A DNA stretch of 64,000 bases from an uncultured Paracoccaceae bacterium (GCA_947499725.1 CANMPK010000004.1:275550-339549); one strand, 5' to 3'; shown: positions 43,952-52,477, counted from the first letter of the stretch. Notes: generated by a model not told the origin, from the letters alone. Translations and numbers: made by a program.

Positions 43952-44731
43952 TCAGTCCGCACGCAGGTCTGGTAGGGTGAAATCCATATAGCGGCGCTCT
44001 TCAGCCAGCGTGGCGGCATCGACAACGCCGGATTGGCCCGCGCCAACGGTCTGGATGGCTTCTAACTCCCACATGCGCGTCATTGCGATGGCCAGCTCGG
44101 CGGTGACGCGGGTGTTGTGATCTACGGCTTCTTTAAGCGTTTCCATGTCCGGGATCAGCGATACAAGCTGTTCGACCCGTTCCAGAGATTGCGCGGCCTC
44201 GTCATAGCTGTTCTCGGCCGCAGCTGACATCATCGCCCCGGTGCCTGCTTGGCTGGCAATCCGCTCAGCCCCCGGATTACCGCTGCTGGCCATGTCCGAC
44301 AGGCTGTCCTGGTCAAAGCCCGCATCTTCTAGCGCCTGCGTCATGCGGCCTTCCATTTGAGGGGCGGCATTGCCGATGAGGCCACTGAAATCGCCACTTT
44401 GGATCTGCCGAATGGTGCCAAGAAGATCGCCGAACTCTTGATCGAGAAGCCCGTCGAGATCGCCGCCCATGGCCATTTCAATGATGTCCGTCGCGCCGGT
44501 CAGGGCTGCGTAGGTTTCGTTCAACGTGTCGAGTTGCTGCTGCACGAGATCGAGCTGTTCGAGAAGCGTGTCGAGCTGATCTGTCTGAATGCCGAAATCC
44601 TCCAGCATCTGCTGCAACTGGCGAATTTCCTGCGCGATGTTGCGCGTGTCGACCGTCGGAACGCCTTGGGCAGATACGGGTGAGGCAACCAACAGCGCGC
44701 AAGTGGAAATTGTAGAGAGAAAGCGGATCAT
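43952..44731 (-). CDS. virB5: VirB5-like secreted pilus-associated protein
   Basis: 259-residue protein with a signal peptide (cleavage near SPVSAQGVP) and a mostly helical mature part rich in Q, L, D and E (IRQLQQMLEDFGIQTDQL), typical of VirB5/TrbJ minor pilus subunits. A central stretch resembles the conserved VirB5 helix region. Its first mature residues QGVPTVD recall QGVPTFD of the next-upstream gene product, indicating a shared start module. It overlaps that gene by four bases. Confidence 0.8.
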   Translation of the reverse strand: MIRFLSTISTCALLVASPVSAQGVPTVDTRNIAQEIRQLQQMLEDFGIQTDQLDTLLEQLDLVQQQLDTLNETYAALTGATDIIEMAMGGDLDGLLDQEFGDLLGTIRQIQSGDFSGLIGNAAPQMEGRMTQALEDAGFDQDSLSDMASSGNPGAERIASQAGTGAMMSAAAENSYDEAAQSLERVEQLVSLIPDMETLKEAVDHNTRVTAELAIAMTRMWELEAIQTVGAGQSGVVDAATLAEERRYMDFTLPDLRAD

Positions 44732-45876
44732 CGAAGTGCCTCCAGATCGAATTGCATGAAGTCTTGTTCGCGCGCCTGCGCGGCTGCCATGGCCAGCTCG
44801 GCCGCGCCAAGCGGACGGGTATGAACGGCCTTGAGGCGCGTGCGGATTGCGATAAGACGGGCGAGTTCGGCGCGCGCATAGGTGTTGAGCGACATGGCCG
44901 CGTGAATGTCATCTGTCTCGCCAATGCGGGTGATGATGTCCTGCACGCGCAGCGCGGCCGCTTGCACAGAGACCAAGGAGTAATCGCCGTAGATACCCGC
45001 GCCAAAAGAGGTGAGGCTCATGGTGGAGTTGGCAAGCAGAACGGGATCGATGGTGCCAAGCGCATCGACGCCGCCGACACGGGCAAGGTAGAGATTGTAG
45101 CGTTCGGGGATGACCTGAACGTAATGCTGGGTCTCGACAAAGGGCGGCACGCCACCGTAGCGCTGCACATTGCCGGGACCGGCATTGTAGGCGGCCAGCC
45201 CGTGAATGATGTTGCCGTCAAACATGGCCAGCATCTGCGCCAGATAGCGCGCGCCGCCCGTGACCTGGATGTAGGGGTTTTCATAGTAGGCCGGATAAAT
45301 CCCGAGGTCCTGCGCCGTGCCGGGCATGATCTGAGTCAGGCCGAACGCGCCGACCGGGGAGCGCGCGCCGATGGTGAAGCGGCTTTCCTGCCAGATCAGC
45401 GCCTGCAATAGGCAGCGCCACTGTTTAGGCGACAGACCGGTAGCGCGCACCCCAGACATATGATGTGTTTCTTGGGCGGCGCGAATGATCAGCTCTTCGA
45501 TCGAGCTTGAGGCATCGCCGAACGTCTGAGCTGCGCCGGGGTTCGGGTCTACCGGGCCATAAAGCGTTTCAGCTGCGCTCTCAGGCGATGAACCAGCCTC
45601 CAAGCTTGCGATCAGCGCGCCTGAGTTCCCGCTGGCCAATGTCGCGGCATCGAGGATGTCTTCCAGTGCGTCGAGTTGCTCTTGCTCGAGCTCCTCAAGT
45701 TCTTCTTCTTTTGTTAGCCGATCCCGCTGCAGCGCCAGATCTTGTTCGCCCTGCTGCAATACGCGCTCGCGCTGCAAGAACATGCCCGCGTCAAATGTGG
45801 GCACGCCTTGGGCAAAGGCCATTGGCGTTGCGAGCGACACCAAACCCGCAAGGATATGCAGGCGGAGGCTATTCAT
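44728..45876 (-). CDS. Lytic transglycosylase with VirB5-like N-terminus (VirB1 type)
   Basis: 382-residue exported protein. After the signal peptide (PMAFAQGVPTFDAGMF) there is a coiled-coil block (EEELEELEQEQLDALEDILD) and then a lytic transglycosylase domain: LIWQESRFTIGARSPVGAFG with the catalytic glutamate, TQIMPGTAQDLGI and GLAAYNAGPGNVQRYGG. It opens the peptidoglycan for channel assembly. The coiled-coil N-terminus is unlike a plain VirB1 and begins as the VirB5-like neighbour does. A second transglycosylase is encoded at the start of the operon, so this system has two. Confidence 0.85.
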   Translation of the reverse strand: MNSLRLHILAGLVSLATPMAFAQGVPTFDAGMFLQRERVLQQGEQDLALQRDRLTKEEELEELEQEQLDALEDILDAATLASGNSGALIASLEAGSSPESAAETLYGPVDPNPGAAQTFGDASSSIEELIIRAAQETHHMSGVRATGLSPKQWRCLLQALIWQESRFTIGARSPVGAFGLTQIMPGTAQDLGIYPAYYENPYIQVTGGARYLAQMLAMFDGNIIHGLAAYNAGPGNVQRYGGVPPFVETQHYVQVIPERYNLYLARVGGVDALGTIDPVLLANSTMSLTSFGAGIYGDYSLVSVQAAALRVQDIITRIGETDDIHAAMSLNTYARAELARLIAIRTRLKAVHTRPLGAAELAMAAAQAREQDFMQFDLEALR

Positions 45877-46027
45877 TCAGAGCGCCAATCGGCCCGAGTA
45901 GCTCGAAATTGCAGTTGCTGCGGCTGACCTCGGCAAAAGAGTTGAAGCATTCGGCTTCTGACGGCCGGTATTCTGCGCAGGCTGTCAGGATCAAAAGGGT
46001 GAGGGTCAGCACGCCAAGTCTACGCAT
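45869..46027 (-). CDS. Small lipoprotein, VirB7-like position
   Basis: 52 residues from the ATG at 46027 (MRRLGVLTLTLLILTACAEYRP). The hydrophobic stretch ends in the lipobox LTAC, so the mature protein would be a lipid-anchored peptide of about 36 residues. VirB7 proteins are tiny lipoproteins that anchor VirB9. It overlaps virB4 and the transglycosylase gene by eight bases on either side. Assignment rests on size, lipobox and operon place, not on sequence similarity. Confidence 0.7.
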   Translation of the reverse strand: MRRLGVLTLTLLILTACAEYRPSEAECFNSFAEVSRSNCNFELLGPIGALNE

Positions 46028-48386
46028 CAATCTGTCTCCAAAATTCGGGGTTCTGGCGGTAATCCGCGCCCACCAGCGCTTCGCCTTTTTCCATGCCGCC
46101 AAGAATCGTGAGGTAGGGGCCAAGGGCGCTGAGATCGGCATCGATCACGACGGAGCCTTGATCATCGCGCAACAGCGCCAGTCGGGAATTGCTGCCTGTG
46201 CCGAGCAATACGCTCAGCTCTTTTTCAGTGAGGCCCAGCATGGTGTAGTCGCTGGCCGAGGCGCGGATGTTGGGAAGCAGGAGCTGCGTCGGCACGGCCT
46301 CGATAATCGTCTTTCCCGTGCGGGTTTTCTCAAGCTGGCTTGCGTATTGGGTCATCATCACGACAACGGCGTTTTGTTTGCGCGCCGTGACAAGCCAGTT
46401 GCTGAGCCGGTCCGCGAAATACGGGTTGTCGAGCGCCTTCCAGGCTTCATCGATGATGATCAACGTCGGCTGGCGGTCCTCGATCACGCGCTCCACCCGC
46501 CGAAACAGGTAGGACAGGACGGCCATGCGTTCCTTCTCGCTTTCACTGTCGAGAATGCCGGTCAGGTCGAACCCAACAACATCACCATCGAGCGAGAAGG
46601 TATCCTCAGAGCTTTGCCCGAATATCCAGCCATAGCGGCCATCTGAGGTCCATTCCTGAATTCGTTCGAACAGATCCCCTTCATCTGCACCCGCCACAAA
46701 GAGGGAGGCCAGATCCTGCCAATTGCGAAGGGCGGCATCGCTGGCACTAGCGTTCTGGCGCACCACCTCTTGGATGCGGTTTATCTGAACTGGGCTCAGG
46801 GGCTTGTCGGTGCGATGCAAAAGCGTGGCCAACCAATCCGACAGCCAGGCTTGCCCGCGCCCATCGATTTCTGTGCGGAGAGGGTTGAGGCCTGTCGCTT
46901 CACCCGCCTTGATGGCGCTGTAACGCCCGCCATTAGCCCGCACCGCCATTTCCATGCCCGCGCGATAGTCAAAGACAAACACGCGCGCGTCGCAGCGCCG
47001 GGCTTGGGTCATGAGGAACGCGGACAGAACTGATTTGCCGGAGCCGGGACGGCCAAGGATCAAGGTGTGCCCGCCCGTCGGCTCTTTGTCCGGCTGACCC
47101 GTCTCATGGTAGTTGAACAGAAACCCTGAACGCTCAGGCGTCGGGAATAGAGTGATAGGTTTGCCCCATGGCACCTGATGGCCAGGTTTGCCCAGTTGGC
47201 CGCGATGGAGAGCGGCGAGGTCGGCAAAGTTCGTATTCGTGATAGCGGCCTTACGGCTGCGCATCTGTCCGTTGCCTGGATGTTGCGCGAAATAATGGGT
47301 CCGAGCCGCAAAGTTCTCGTTCACCAGATTGACGCCTTCACTGGCCGCGATGTTGCGCACCTCGGCGGCGATGGCTTCCAGCTTTTCCTCGCTCTCGGCG
47401 AAAACCGTGACGGTCATGTGATGATCGCCAAAGCTGAGGCGTTTGGATTCCAGATCATCCAGCGCGTCGACCAGTTCTTCGGCAAGGGAAATCGCGCCAT
47501 CATCGCTTGCCTTCATCAGGCGCTGTTGGCGCTTGATCCGGCTGGCCATGATGTTGCTGTTGATCGGCGTGAAGGAATGCGTGACCACCATGTCGACAGG
47601 TAGGTTCAGCTCATCGAACATGGTGCAGTTGGTTTTGGCCGGGTAGGTCTTGATTGCAAAGCTCGTACCAAACCGCTTGCCCGCCGTCCCATCGTCGAGC
47701 GTAAAACCTCGCCCCCGAAACGTGACGCGCGTGTTGGCCACATCCTCGGCAATGATGCCAAGGCGGGATTTTGCGAAGAGCGGTCGTTCCTGGCCGATGT
47801 TGAGCGACCCGAGGAACCCCAGAAGCTCGCCGTTTTCAGCCCCAAGGAGGCGCGGTTTCATCTCTGCAAAGGACGATAGCAGAAAACCGACGACTTCCTC
47901 GAGCTTGCGCAGCTGTTTGGCTGTCTGGTCTTTCAGCTGTGCGATTGAATCTGAGCGCTTCAGGCGCAGCCGTGCGCCGAGGGGAGGACGTTTCAGCACC
48001 GTGAGCGTGAGGGTTTTGTCTCGAAGGCCTGCCCGCGCCGTGGCCGTTTGCCAGCGGGTGTCCAGCTCTTGCGCAAACCCCTCGTTGGGCACCGGCTGCA
48101 GCGCGGTCTCAATCGCTTTTGAAACCTTGTGAACGTAGAAACTGTAGTCCGGTCCAATCTGCGCGATGATCGCCGCGAAGAGCGCACGGATCTTCTCCAG
48201 ATGCGCGTCATCGCTTGTCATGCTGTTGACGCCGTCGAGGCGGATGCACTGGAACAGAGTATTGCCGCGCGTGCGGATCGTCACGTCATTCACGAGGCTG
48301 ACATAGGGCAGCATGCTGGCCAGTGGGCGCTCTTTGCGCGCCCAGTCCGGCAGCAGCGCAAGGTCATCCGAAGGATCACGGAGCAT
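46020..48386 (-). CDS. virB4: VirB4 ATPase
   Basis: 788-residue secretion ATPase of standard length. Walker A is ILGRPGSGKSVLSAFL, with VFDYRAGMEMAVRANGG next, Walker B LIIIDEAWKALDN, and WLVTARKQNAVVVMMTQYASQLE in the motor domain (in pieces). The N-terminal VirB4-specific domain includes LFAKSRLGIIAEDVANTRV. It energises pilus subunit extraction and substrate transfer. Start overlaps virB3 by 11 bases; stop overlaps the small lipoprotein gene. Confidence 0.96.
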   Translation of the reverse strand: MLRDPSDDLALLPDWARKERPLASMLPYVSLVNDVTIRTRGNTLFQCIRLDGVNSMTSDDAHLEKIRALFAAIIAQIGPDYSFYVHKVSKAIETALQPVPNEGFAQELDTRWQTATARAGLRDKTLTLTVLKRPPLGARLRLKRSDSIAQLKDQTAKQLRKLEEVVGFLLSSFAEMKPRLLGAENGELLGFLGSLNIGQERPLFAKSRLGIIAEDVANTRVTFRGRGFTLDDGTAGKRFGTSFAIKTYPAKTNCTMFDELNLPVDMVVTHSFTPINSNIMASRIKRQQRLMKASDDGAISLAEELVDALDDLESKRLSFGDHHMTVTVFAESEEKLEAIAAEVRNIAASEGVNLVNENFAARTHYFAQHPGNGQMRSRKAAITNTNFADLAALHRGQLGKPGHQVPWGKPITLFPTPERSGFLFNYHETGQPDKEPTGGHTLILGRPGSGKSVLSAFLMTQARRCDARVFVFDYRAGMEMAVRANGGRYSAIKAGEATGLNPLRTEIDGRGQAWLSDWLATLLHRTDKPLSPVQINRIQEVVRQNASASDAALRNWQDLASLFVAGADEGDLFERIQEWTSDGRYGWIFGQSSEDTFSLDGDVVGFDLTGILDSESEKERMAVLSYLFRRVERVIEDRQPTLIIIDEAWKALDNPYFADRLSNWLVTARKQNAVVVMMTQYASQLEKTRTGKTIIEAVPTQLLLPNIRASASDYTMLGLTEKELSVLLGTGSNSRLALLRDDQGSVVIDADLSALGPYLTILGGMEKGEALVGADYRQNPEFWRQIDA

Positions 48387-48654
48387 AGCTGTCCCCCGAA
48401 TGGATCTTGCGATTCGGGGTGGGCGATGTCTCCTGCAAGGCGGTGACCATCACCTCAAGAAAGGCAGCGTCCCAATCCGCCGCTGCCCACAGTGCGGGAT
48501 AGGCCAGTGCGGCGATGATGATCACTGGCCAGCTCTGGACCCAGAGAAACAGCAACACAAACCCGAAGAGCCACACCATGGCATACATGATCGGCAAGCC
48601 GATGAGCTTTGGCGGTCGGATCAGGCCCAGGAAGAGGCGGGTTTGCGTTGCCAT
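48376..48654 (-). CDS. virB3: VirB3 inner-membrane protein
   Basis: 92-residue protein with the VirB3 pattern: short N-terminal segment TRLFLGLIRPPKLIGLPIMYA, then hydrophobic MVWLFGFVLLFLWVQSWPVII and IIAALAYPALWAAADWDAAFLEVM, cited by parts (RPPKLIGLP; ADWDAAFL). VirB3 works with VirB4 at the inner membrane. It lies eight bases after the virB2 stop. Confidence 0.9.
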   Translation of the reverse strand: MATQTRLFLGLIRPPKLIGLPIMYAMVWLFGFVLLFLWVQSWPVIIIAALAYPALWAAADWDAAFLEVMVTALQETSPTPNRKIHSGDSYAP

Positions 48655-48661
48655 GTCGAAT

Positions 48662-48952
48662 TTACGCGCCCCAGATGGCGGTCACGATGGTCGGCGCAGC
48701 TGCTATGCCTGCAATGGCGACCAGCACCCAAAGGGCTTGGCGGAAATCCAGAATGCCAAAGAGCCAGGACAGGAATACACCGATCAAGGCCAAGGTGCCG
48801 ATGACAATGCCCAAAGGGCCGGTGATCGTGTCGACGATGCCCTGCAACAGATTCTGCACTGGCGAGAGGTCGATGCTTTGCGCAAGGGCGGGATTGGCAA
48901 TCATCAAGTTGGCCAGCGCCAGCGATAGGATGGTGCGGAATTGTGTGTGCAT
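48662..48952 (-). CDS. virB2: VirB2 pilin
   Basis: 96-residue prepilin. A signal sequence ends at NPALAQSID; the mature part has two hydrophobic helices (GIVDTITGPLGIVIGTLALI and LWVLVAIAGIAAAPTIV) separated by SWLFGILDFRQAL, the common VirB2/TrbC arrangement. It would form the conjugative pilus. Its start codon overlaps the transglycosylase stop. Confidence 0.9.
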   Translation of the reverse strand: MHTQFRTILSLALANLMIANPALAQSIDLSPVQNLLQGIVDTITGPLGIVIGTLALIGVFLSWLFGILDFRQALWVLVAIAGIAAAPTIVTAIWGA

Positions 48953-49668
48953 CAGGAGGCTCCAGTCAGTCGGTCACGTACGGACATGACGCGGCGCACG
49001 TGATTTTGGGTTTCTTGGTAGGGAGGAATGTCGCCATAACGCGCGACCGCGTCTGGTCCGGCGTTATAGGCGGCGAGCGCGAGTTCGGGCGTGCCAAACT
49101 GCGCCAACATCATCAGAAGGTAACGAGCAGAGCCATCGAGGTTGGCCTGCCAGTCATGCGGATCAACGCCGAGCTGCGCAGCTGTTGCAGGCATCAACTG
49201 CCCGAGGCCAATCGCGCCTGCCGAGCTACGTGCGTTCGGGCGATAAGCGCTTTCGATCTCGATATTGGCTTGGAAGAGCGCCTGCCATTCCGTCACCGAC
49301 AGCCCGGCGTGGCGCAGCGCGGGGTGCCCGCCATAGCGATGCGCGGTGCTTTCAAGTGCAGCGAGGATTTCAGGGCGGGGGATTGCTGGCGCAGGCGAAG
49401 GGCGGGGCGCTTGCGGCTCAGGGGCTGAAAAAACAATCAGTTCTGGTGGGTTCGCGCCAATACCGTCGACATAACTCTGTGCGAAACTCAATTGCGGTTC
49501 TTTGGACTCCAGCTGACCATCAGCCAGCATGGAAAGAACGAAGCCTTCTGACGAGGCAGGGGCAGCAAGGAATGCTGCGAGGACGGCAAGTGGCTTAGCC
49601 CGCGTCGTCCAACTTGTGCGAGGCGACCTTGCCTTCGAACATCGGGATAGAAATGATCGAAACGCCAA
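48952..49668 (-). CDS. Lytic transglycosylase, VirB1 type (start uncertain)
   Basis: The lytic transglycosylase domain is plain: ANIEIESAYRPNARSSAGAI with the catalytic glutamate, GLGQLMPATAAQLGV and ELALAAYNAGPDAVARYGD. A signal-peptide-like stretch (KPLAVLAAFLAAPASSEG) precedes it. No ATG lies just before that stretch; I used the in-frame TTG at 49668, which overlaps the upstream gene by about 70 bases, but the frame stays open to 49905 and the real start is undecided. It is the first enzyme of the virB operon and prepares the cell wall for the channel. Confidence 0.75.
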   Translation of the reverse strand: MAFRSFLSRCSKARSPRTSWTTRAKPLAVLAAFLAAPASSEGFVLSMLADGQLESKEPQLSFAQSYVDGIGANPPELIVFSAPEPQAPRPSPAPAIPRPEILAALESTAHRYGGHPALRHAGLSVTEWQALFQANIEIESAYRPNARSSAGAIGLGQLMPATAAQLGVDPHDWQANLDGSARYLLMMLAQFGTPELALAAYNAGPDAVARYGDIPPYQETQNHVRRVMSVRDRLTGAS

Positions 49669-49912
49669 GCCCGGCAAGGAAGCTGGATAAGCCGTTGATT
49701 GTCTTGAACTCTCGCGCGGCCATGTTGTTGCGCGCGGTGACAAGCAGACGACGCGTCTCGCCATCTGGCGAGACGCAATGCACGGTCCAAACTCCGGACC
49801 ACTGAGCAGAGATTCTGTTCGGCGTTTTGCGGCATACGACATCCGCTGAATGACCCTCAGTGAGCAGCACACGCAGCCCGTCTTCACTAACAACATTCGG
49901 AGCATCTTGCAT
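49595..49912 (-). CDS. Hypothetical protein at head of the virB operon
   Basis: About 105 residues from the ATG at 49912 (MQDAPNVVSEDGLRVLLTEG), with a conserved-looking core WTVHCVSPDGETRRLLVTAR and a C-terminal hydrophobic patch (INGLSSFLAGLGVSIISIP). No known domain. It overlaps the transglycosylase gene in another frame. First in the operon, it may be a small regulator or accessory protein. Confidence 0.6.
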   Translation of the reverse strand: MQDAPNVVSEDGLRVLLTEGHSADVVCRKTPNRISAQWSGVWTVHCVSPDGETRRLLVTARNNMAAREFKTINGLSSFLAGLGVSIISIPMFEGKVASHKLDDAG

Positions 49913-49953
49913 TAAGTTCAAAAGATTCGAGCCTCGCGAATTATGCAGAGCTC

Positions 49954-49974
49954 GGCAGTCCCTCATGGACTGCC
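49954..49974. promoter_or_regulatory. 8-bp hairpin before the virB operon
   Basis: GGCAGTCC and GGACTGCC (49954-49961, 49967-49974) form a perfect stem around five bases. A TATAAT lies 16 bases to the right (49990-49995; ATTATA on the other strand). It could be an operator or an attenuator in the 5' leader of the secretion operon. Confidence 0.5.
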
Positions 49975-50360
49975 AAACTCTTGCAATGCTATAATAGTGC
50001 ATTCAATAGGTGAACTGTGATTTGATGCGCTATGAATGCTTCAAAAGTTATTTAGCGGAACATATTCCACAAACCAAGGCAGTTGGGGCGATATTTAAAA
50101 GGGTGGCGGTCACGGTCGAGACCATAACTCTAAGATTTCAATCGAGAGTTGACTATAATCAGAGGCTGGGATCTAACTCATATATGGCGCGAAGCCTAGG
50201 TGGGGCGTGACTTACCCGGCTCTTATGGTGTCGAAGACGACCTTTTTGGGAAACTGAATTGGCGACGGTGGTTCGAAAGTTCTACCGGATGGTGCGGCGG
50301 CTTTGAGTTGTCGTTTCCCCTTACTCTATGCGCTCCACCGAATATTTTATGTAGGTAATT
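49975..50360. other. Gene-poor region before the reverse transcriptase, candidate noncoding RNA
   Basis: About 385 bases between the virB operon promoter region and the reverse transcriptase. A 66-codon frame at 50010-50210 has no recognisable domain or convincing ribosome site. A TATAAT box is present at 50154-50159. Bacterial defence reverse transcriptases often use a structured RNA encoded just upstream, so this segment is the obvious place for one; I did not establish a fold by eye. Confidence 0.4.
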
Positions 50361-51926
50361 ATGCGTAACGAACTTAGGTTAGAGATCAAAAGGTTAAGTA
50401 AGAAAGCTTTTGATAAAAAGCTGTCCCAAAGTGAAAAAGAGGCCAAATATCGCGAGAAGTTTACACGACGCACTGATCTCGACGCAACGATGCCATCCGT
50501 TAGATCAAGGCAACCTTTGCATCGGCACTTTGACCCCCGACATTGTAAGCGTAATGCAAACGTTATTGCGACTGCCATTTGGCACAAAGTTCTCAGGTTT
50601 GAATACGATCCTGAACCTGCAGTAAACTTCCAAATTCCCAAACCGGACGGAACCAGCCGCGACGTTACTGCATTTGGGATACCGGACGCAGCATTGGCTA
50701 ATGTGCTGTTGCGACGAACTTTGGATAGAAACAAAAAGCGACTTTCCCCGCATTCCTATGCATATCATCCAGACAAGAACGTATTCGATGCGATCTTGGC
50801 TTTGCGGGATTTCGACAAAGATGGAAAGCTTTTTGCTGTTCAGATTGATTTTGAAAAGTACTTTGACAATATCCCAGCCAACTATTTGAAAAAGAAGATT
50901 TCTGACCGCTCTGCCGTTGGTTTAACACCTCATGAGCGTCATATTTTCGAAGCGTTTCTTCATCACCGCTTAGGCGACGCAGAAGCCCATAGATCTCTAA
51001 CCTTTCGCCGAAAGATGAAAGGAACCCCTCAAGGTTCATCATCTTCGCTCTTTTTAGCAAATCTTGCGAACCATGATTTGGACCGGAAGCTTTCCGCAGA
51101 GTCGGGAAAGTTCGTGAGATTTGCGGATGATGTGGTCGCAATCTGTGGGAGTTATGAGGAAGCCCAACGCCTTGAACGCTGTTTCGACAGACATTGCTCT
51201 GAAAGCGGCCTTATTGTTAATCGCATGAAGTCACCAGGAATTGCTGTGATTTCGGACCATCAGCATGAAATTCGCACAATAAACGACTTTACCTACTTGG
51301 GATATGGGTTCAGCGATAAAGGGCTAACGCTTCCTCGAAAAACTGAAAAGAAACTCCAGCAAAAGGTATCCCGGTTGATCAACATTTATTTGATCAACTC
51401 CCTGCAATATGGGTTCAATCGCAGCAGGGCCAATCGAAGACACGGCTATGACTGGGACCTGTTGGGCCTGATTTATGAACTTCGCAGAGGTTTTTATGGC
51501 GGACTGACTGAGCAGGAAATTCAGGAATTCCTTTACAATGGTGGACGCCTTACGAAAATGAGGGGCTTGATGGGTTTTTACTGTCTGTTGGAAGACCCAA
51601 CTATTCTCAAGGCGCTCGATGGCTGGACGGTGAACATGGTTCGCCGTGCGAGCGTTGAGCGGCGGCGCATCTTGAGAAGGCAATACGGACGAAACTGCCC
51701 GACACCTTCGAACCAAGAACTAATTCTAGGCAATTGGATATCGCCTACGGCTTGGCGTTCCGATGGTGACGGGGCCGATAGTGTTGAAGTCGCTTTCCCA
51801 AGCTTGGTGCGCGGTTGGCGAGCTGCGAGAAAGCACTTTTTCACTTTTGGTTTGGAAGGTGTTCAAGCCCCAGGATATGACTCATCGTTTGACGTTTCAG
51901 TTTTGTTTGATGCCTTCGAATATTGA
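50361..51926 (+). CDS. Reverse transcriptase, unclassified (defence/retron-like)
   Basis: 521-residue reverse transcriptase. Polymerase motifs in order: IPKPDGTSRDVTAFGIPDA, LFAVQIDFEKYFDNIPANYL (motif A, first aspartate), RKMKGTPQGSSSSLFLANL (motif B), FVRFADDVVAICGS (motif C, FADD) and FTYLGYGFSDKGLTLP. A basic C-terminal region of about 190 residues has no maturase or HNH domain that I can see, so it is not an ordinary group II intron protein, and no intron-like boundaries are obvious. Size and isolation within an element fit 'unknown group' or defence-associated reverse transcriptases. Its gene is more AT-rich than the secretion operon. Class assignment is uncertain. Confidence 0.8.
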   Translation: MRNELRLEIKRLSKKAFDKKLSQSEKEAKYREKFTRRTDLDATMPSVRSRQPLHRHFDPRHCKRNANVIATAIWHKVLRFEYDPEPAVNFQIPKPDGTSRDVTAFGIPDAALANVLLRRTLDRNKKRLSPHSYAYHPDKNVFDAILALRDFDKDGKLFAVQIDFEKYFDNIPANYLKKKISDRSAVGLTPHERHIFEAFLHHRLGDAEAHRSLTFRRKMKGTPQGSSSSLFLANLANHDLDRKLSAESGKFVRFADDVVAICGSYEEAQRLERCFDRHCSESGLIVNRMKSPGIAVISDHQHEIRTINDFTYLGYGFSDKGLTLPRKTEKKLQQKVSRLINIYLINSLQYGFNRSRANRRHGYDWDLLGLIYELRRGFYGGLTEQEIQEFLYNGGRLTKMRGLMGFYCLLEDPTILKALDGWTVNMVRRASVERRRILRRQYGRNCPTPSNQELILGNWISPTAWRSDGDGADSVEVAFPSLVRGWRAARKHFFTFGLEGVQAPGYDSSFDVSVLFDAFEY

Positions 51927-51964
51927 TGGCCTGTATCCCATTCTTTCATAGATTCTTTTTCTGT

Positions 51965-52318
51965 TCAGGTTAACTCATACAATGCGACCTGCGTTTCGCC
52001 GTTCTCCCATTGGTATAACAGGCCAAGCTCTGTGCCGGTTTCGATGCAATTTATTTTTGCCAGTGGCTTGGCGCTCAAGCGGGTTTTCTCGATTAATGCT
52101 ATGGAGCCATTTCTTGGCAGGGATAGTTCGCTTGGATCAACGCCTAAAGCACGGGCAATCTGCTCCATTTTATCGGCTGTAACAGATGATTTTGCGTGTT
52201 CGATTTCACTGATGTAGCTGCGGTCGACCTGGGAGATTAGCGCTAGTTTCTCTTGGCTCATCCCTCTGGAATGCCTTAAGTTTTGAATATTTAGCCCTAT
52301 GCGTACTTTGAAAATCAT
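51965..52318 (-). CDS. XRE-family transcriptional regulator
   Basis: About 117 residues from the ATG at 52318 (MIFKVRIGLNIQNLRHSRGM). The N-terminal Cro/C1 helix-turn-helix (SQEKLALISQVDRSYISEIE, AKSSVTADKMEQIARALGVD) is followed by a C-terminal stretch of about 50 residues (INCIETGTELGLLYQWENGE). It is a paralogue of the 79-residue regulator at the left end of the element. Convergent with the reverse transcriptase and divergent from the TrbM-like gene. Probably a repressor controlling transfer or excision; the target is unknown apart from a likely self-operator. Confidence 0.8.
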   Translation of the reverse strand: MIFKVRIGLNIQNLRHSRGMSQEKLALISQVDRSYISEIEHAKSSVTADKMEQIARALGVDPSELSLPRNGSIALIEKTRLSAKPLAKINCIETGTELGLLYQWENGETQVALYELT

Positions 52319-52335
52319 GACCTGATTTCGGCCAA
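52319..52335. promoter_or_regulatory. Putative XRE operator, second copy
   Basis: On the minus strand TTGGCCGAAATCAGGTC directly precedes the start codon. It matches the site before the other XRE gene at 12 of 17 bases and in exact position relative to the ATG. Confidence 0.5.
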
Positions 52336-52477
52336 TAAGCGTGGCCAACTCTACGGGATATATTCCACAAAGCGATAGCTTTCGAAGAATGCGCTTGATC
52401 GGGTGCGCGACCTCGAAAAATGTTGGGCAAAAGCGAGCCAAATTTGTTGGCTCAGGTAAGTTCGTGGAGGTTGTTGG

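Noticed and set aside
45507-46646. 379-codon plus-strand frame opposite the transglycosylase and virB4 genes
   Set aside because: Long only because of high GC; it is antisense to three supported genes and has no recognisable domain.
50010-50210. 66-codon frame before the reverse transcriptase
   Set aside because: No domain and no good ribosome site; the region is treated instead as a candidate noncoding RNA.
50361-51926. Group II intron carrying its own reverse transcriptase
   Set aside because: No maturase or endonuclease domain and no intron boundary or domain V-like hairpin noticed by eye downstream; not formally excluded.
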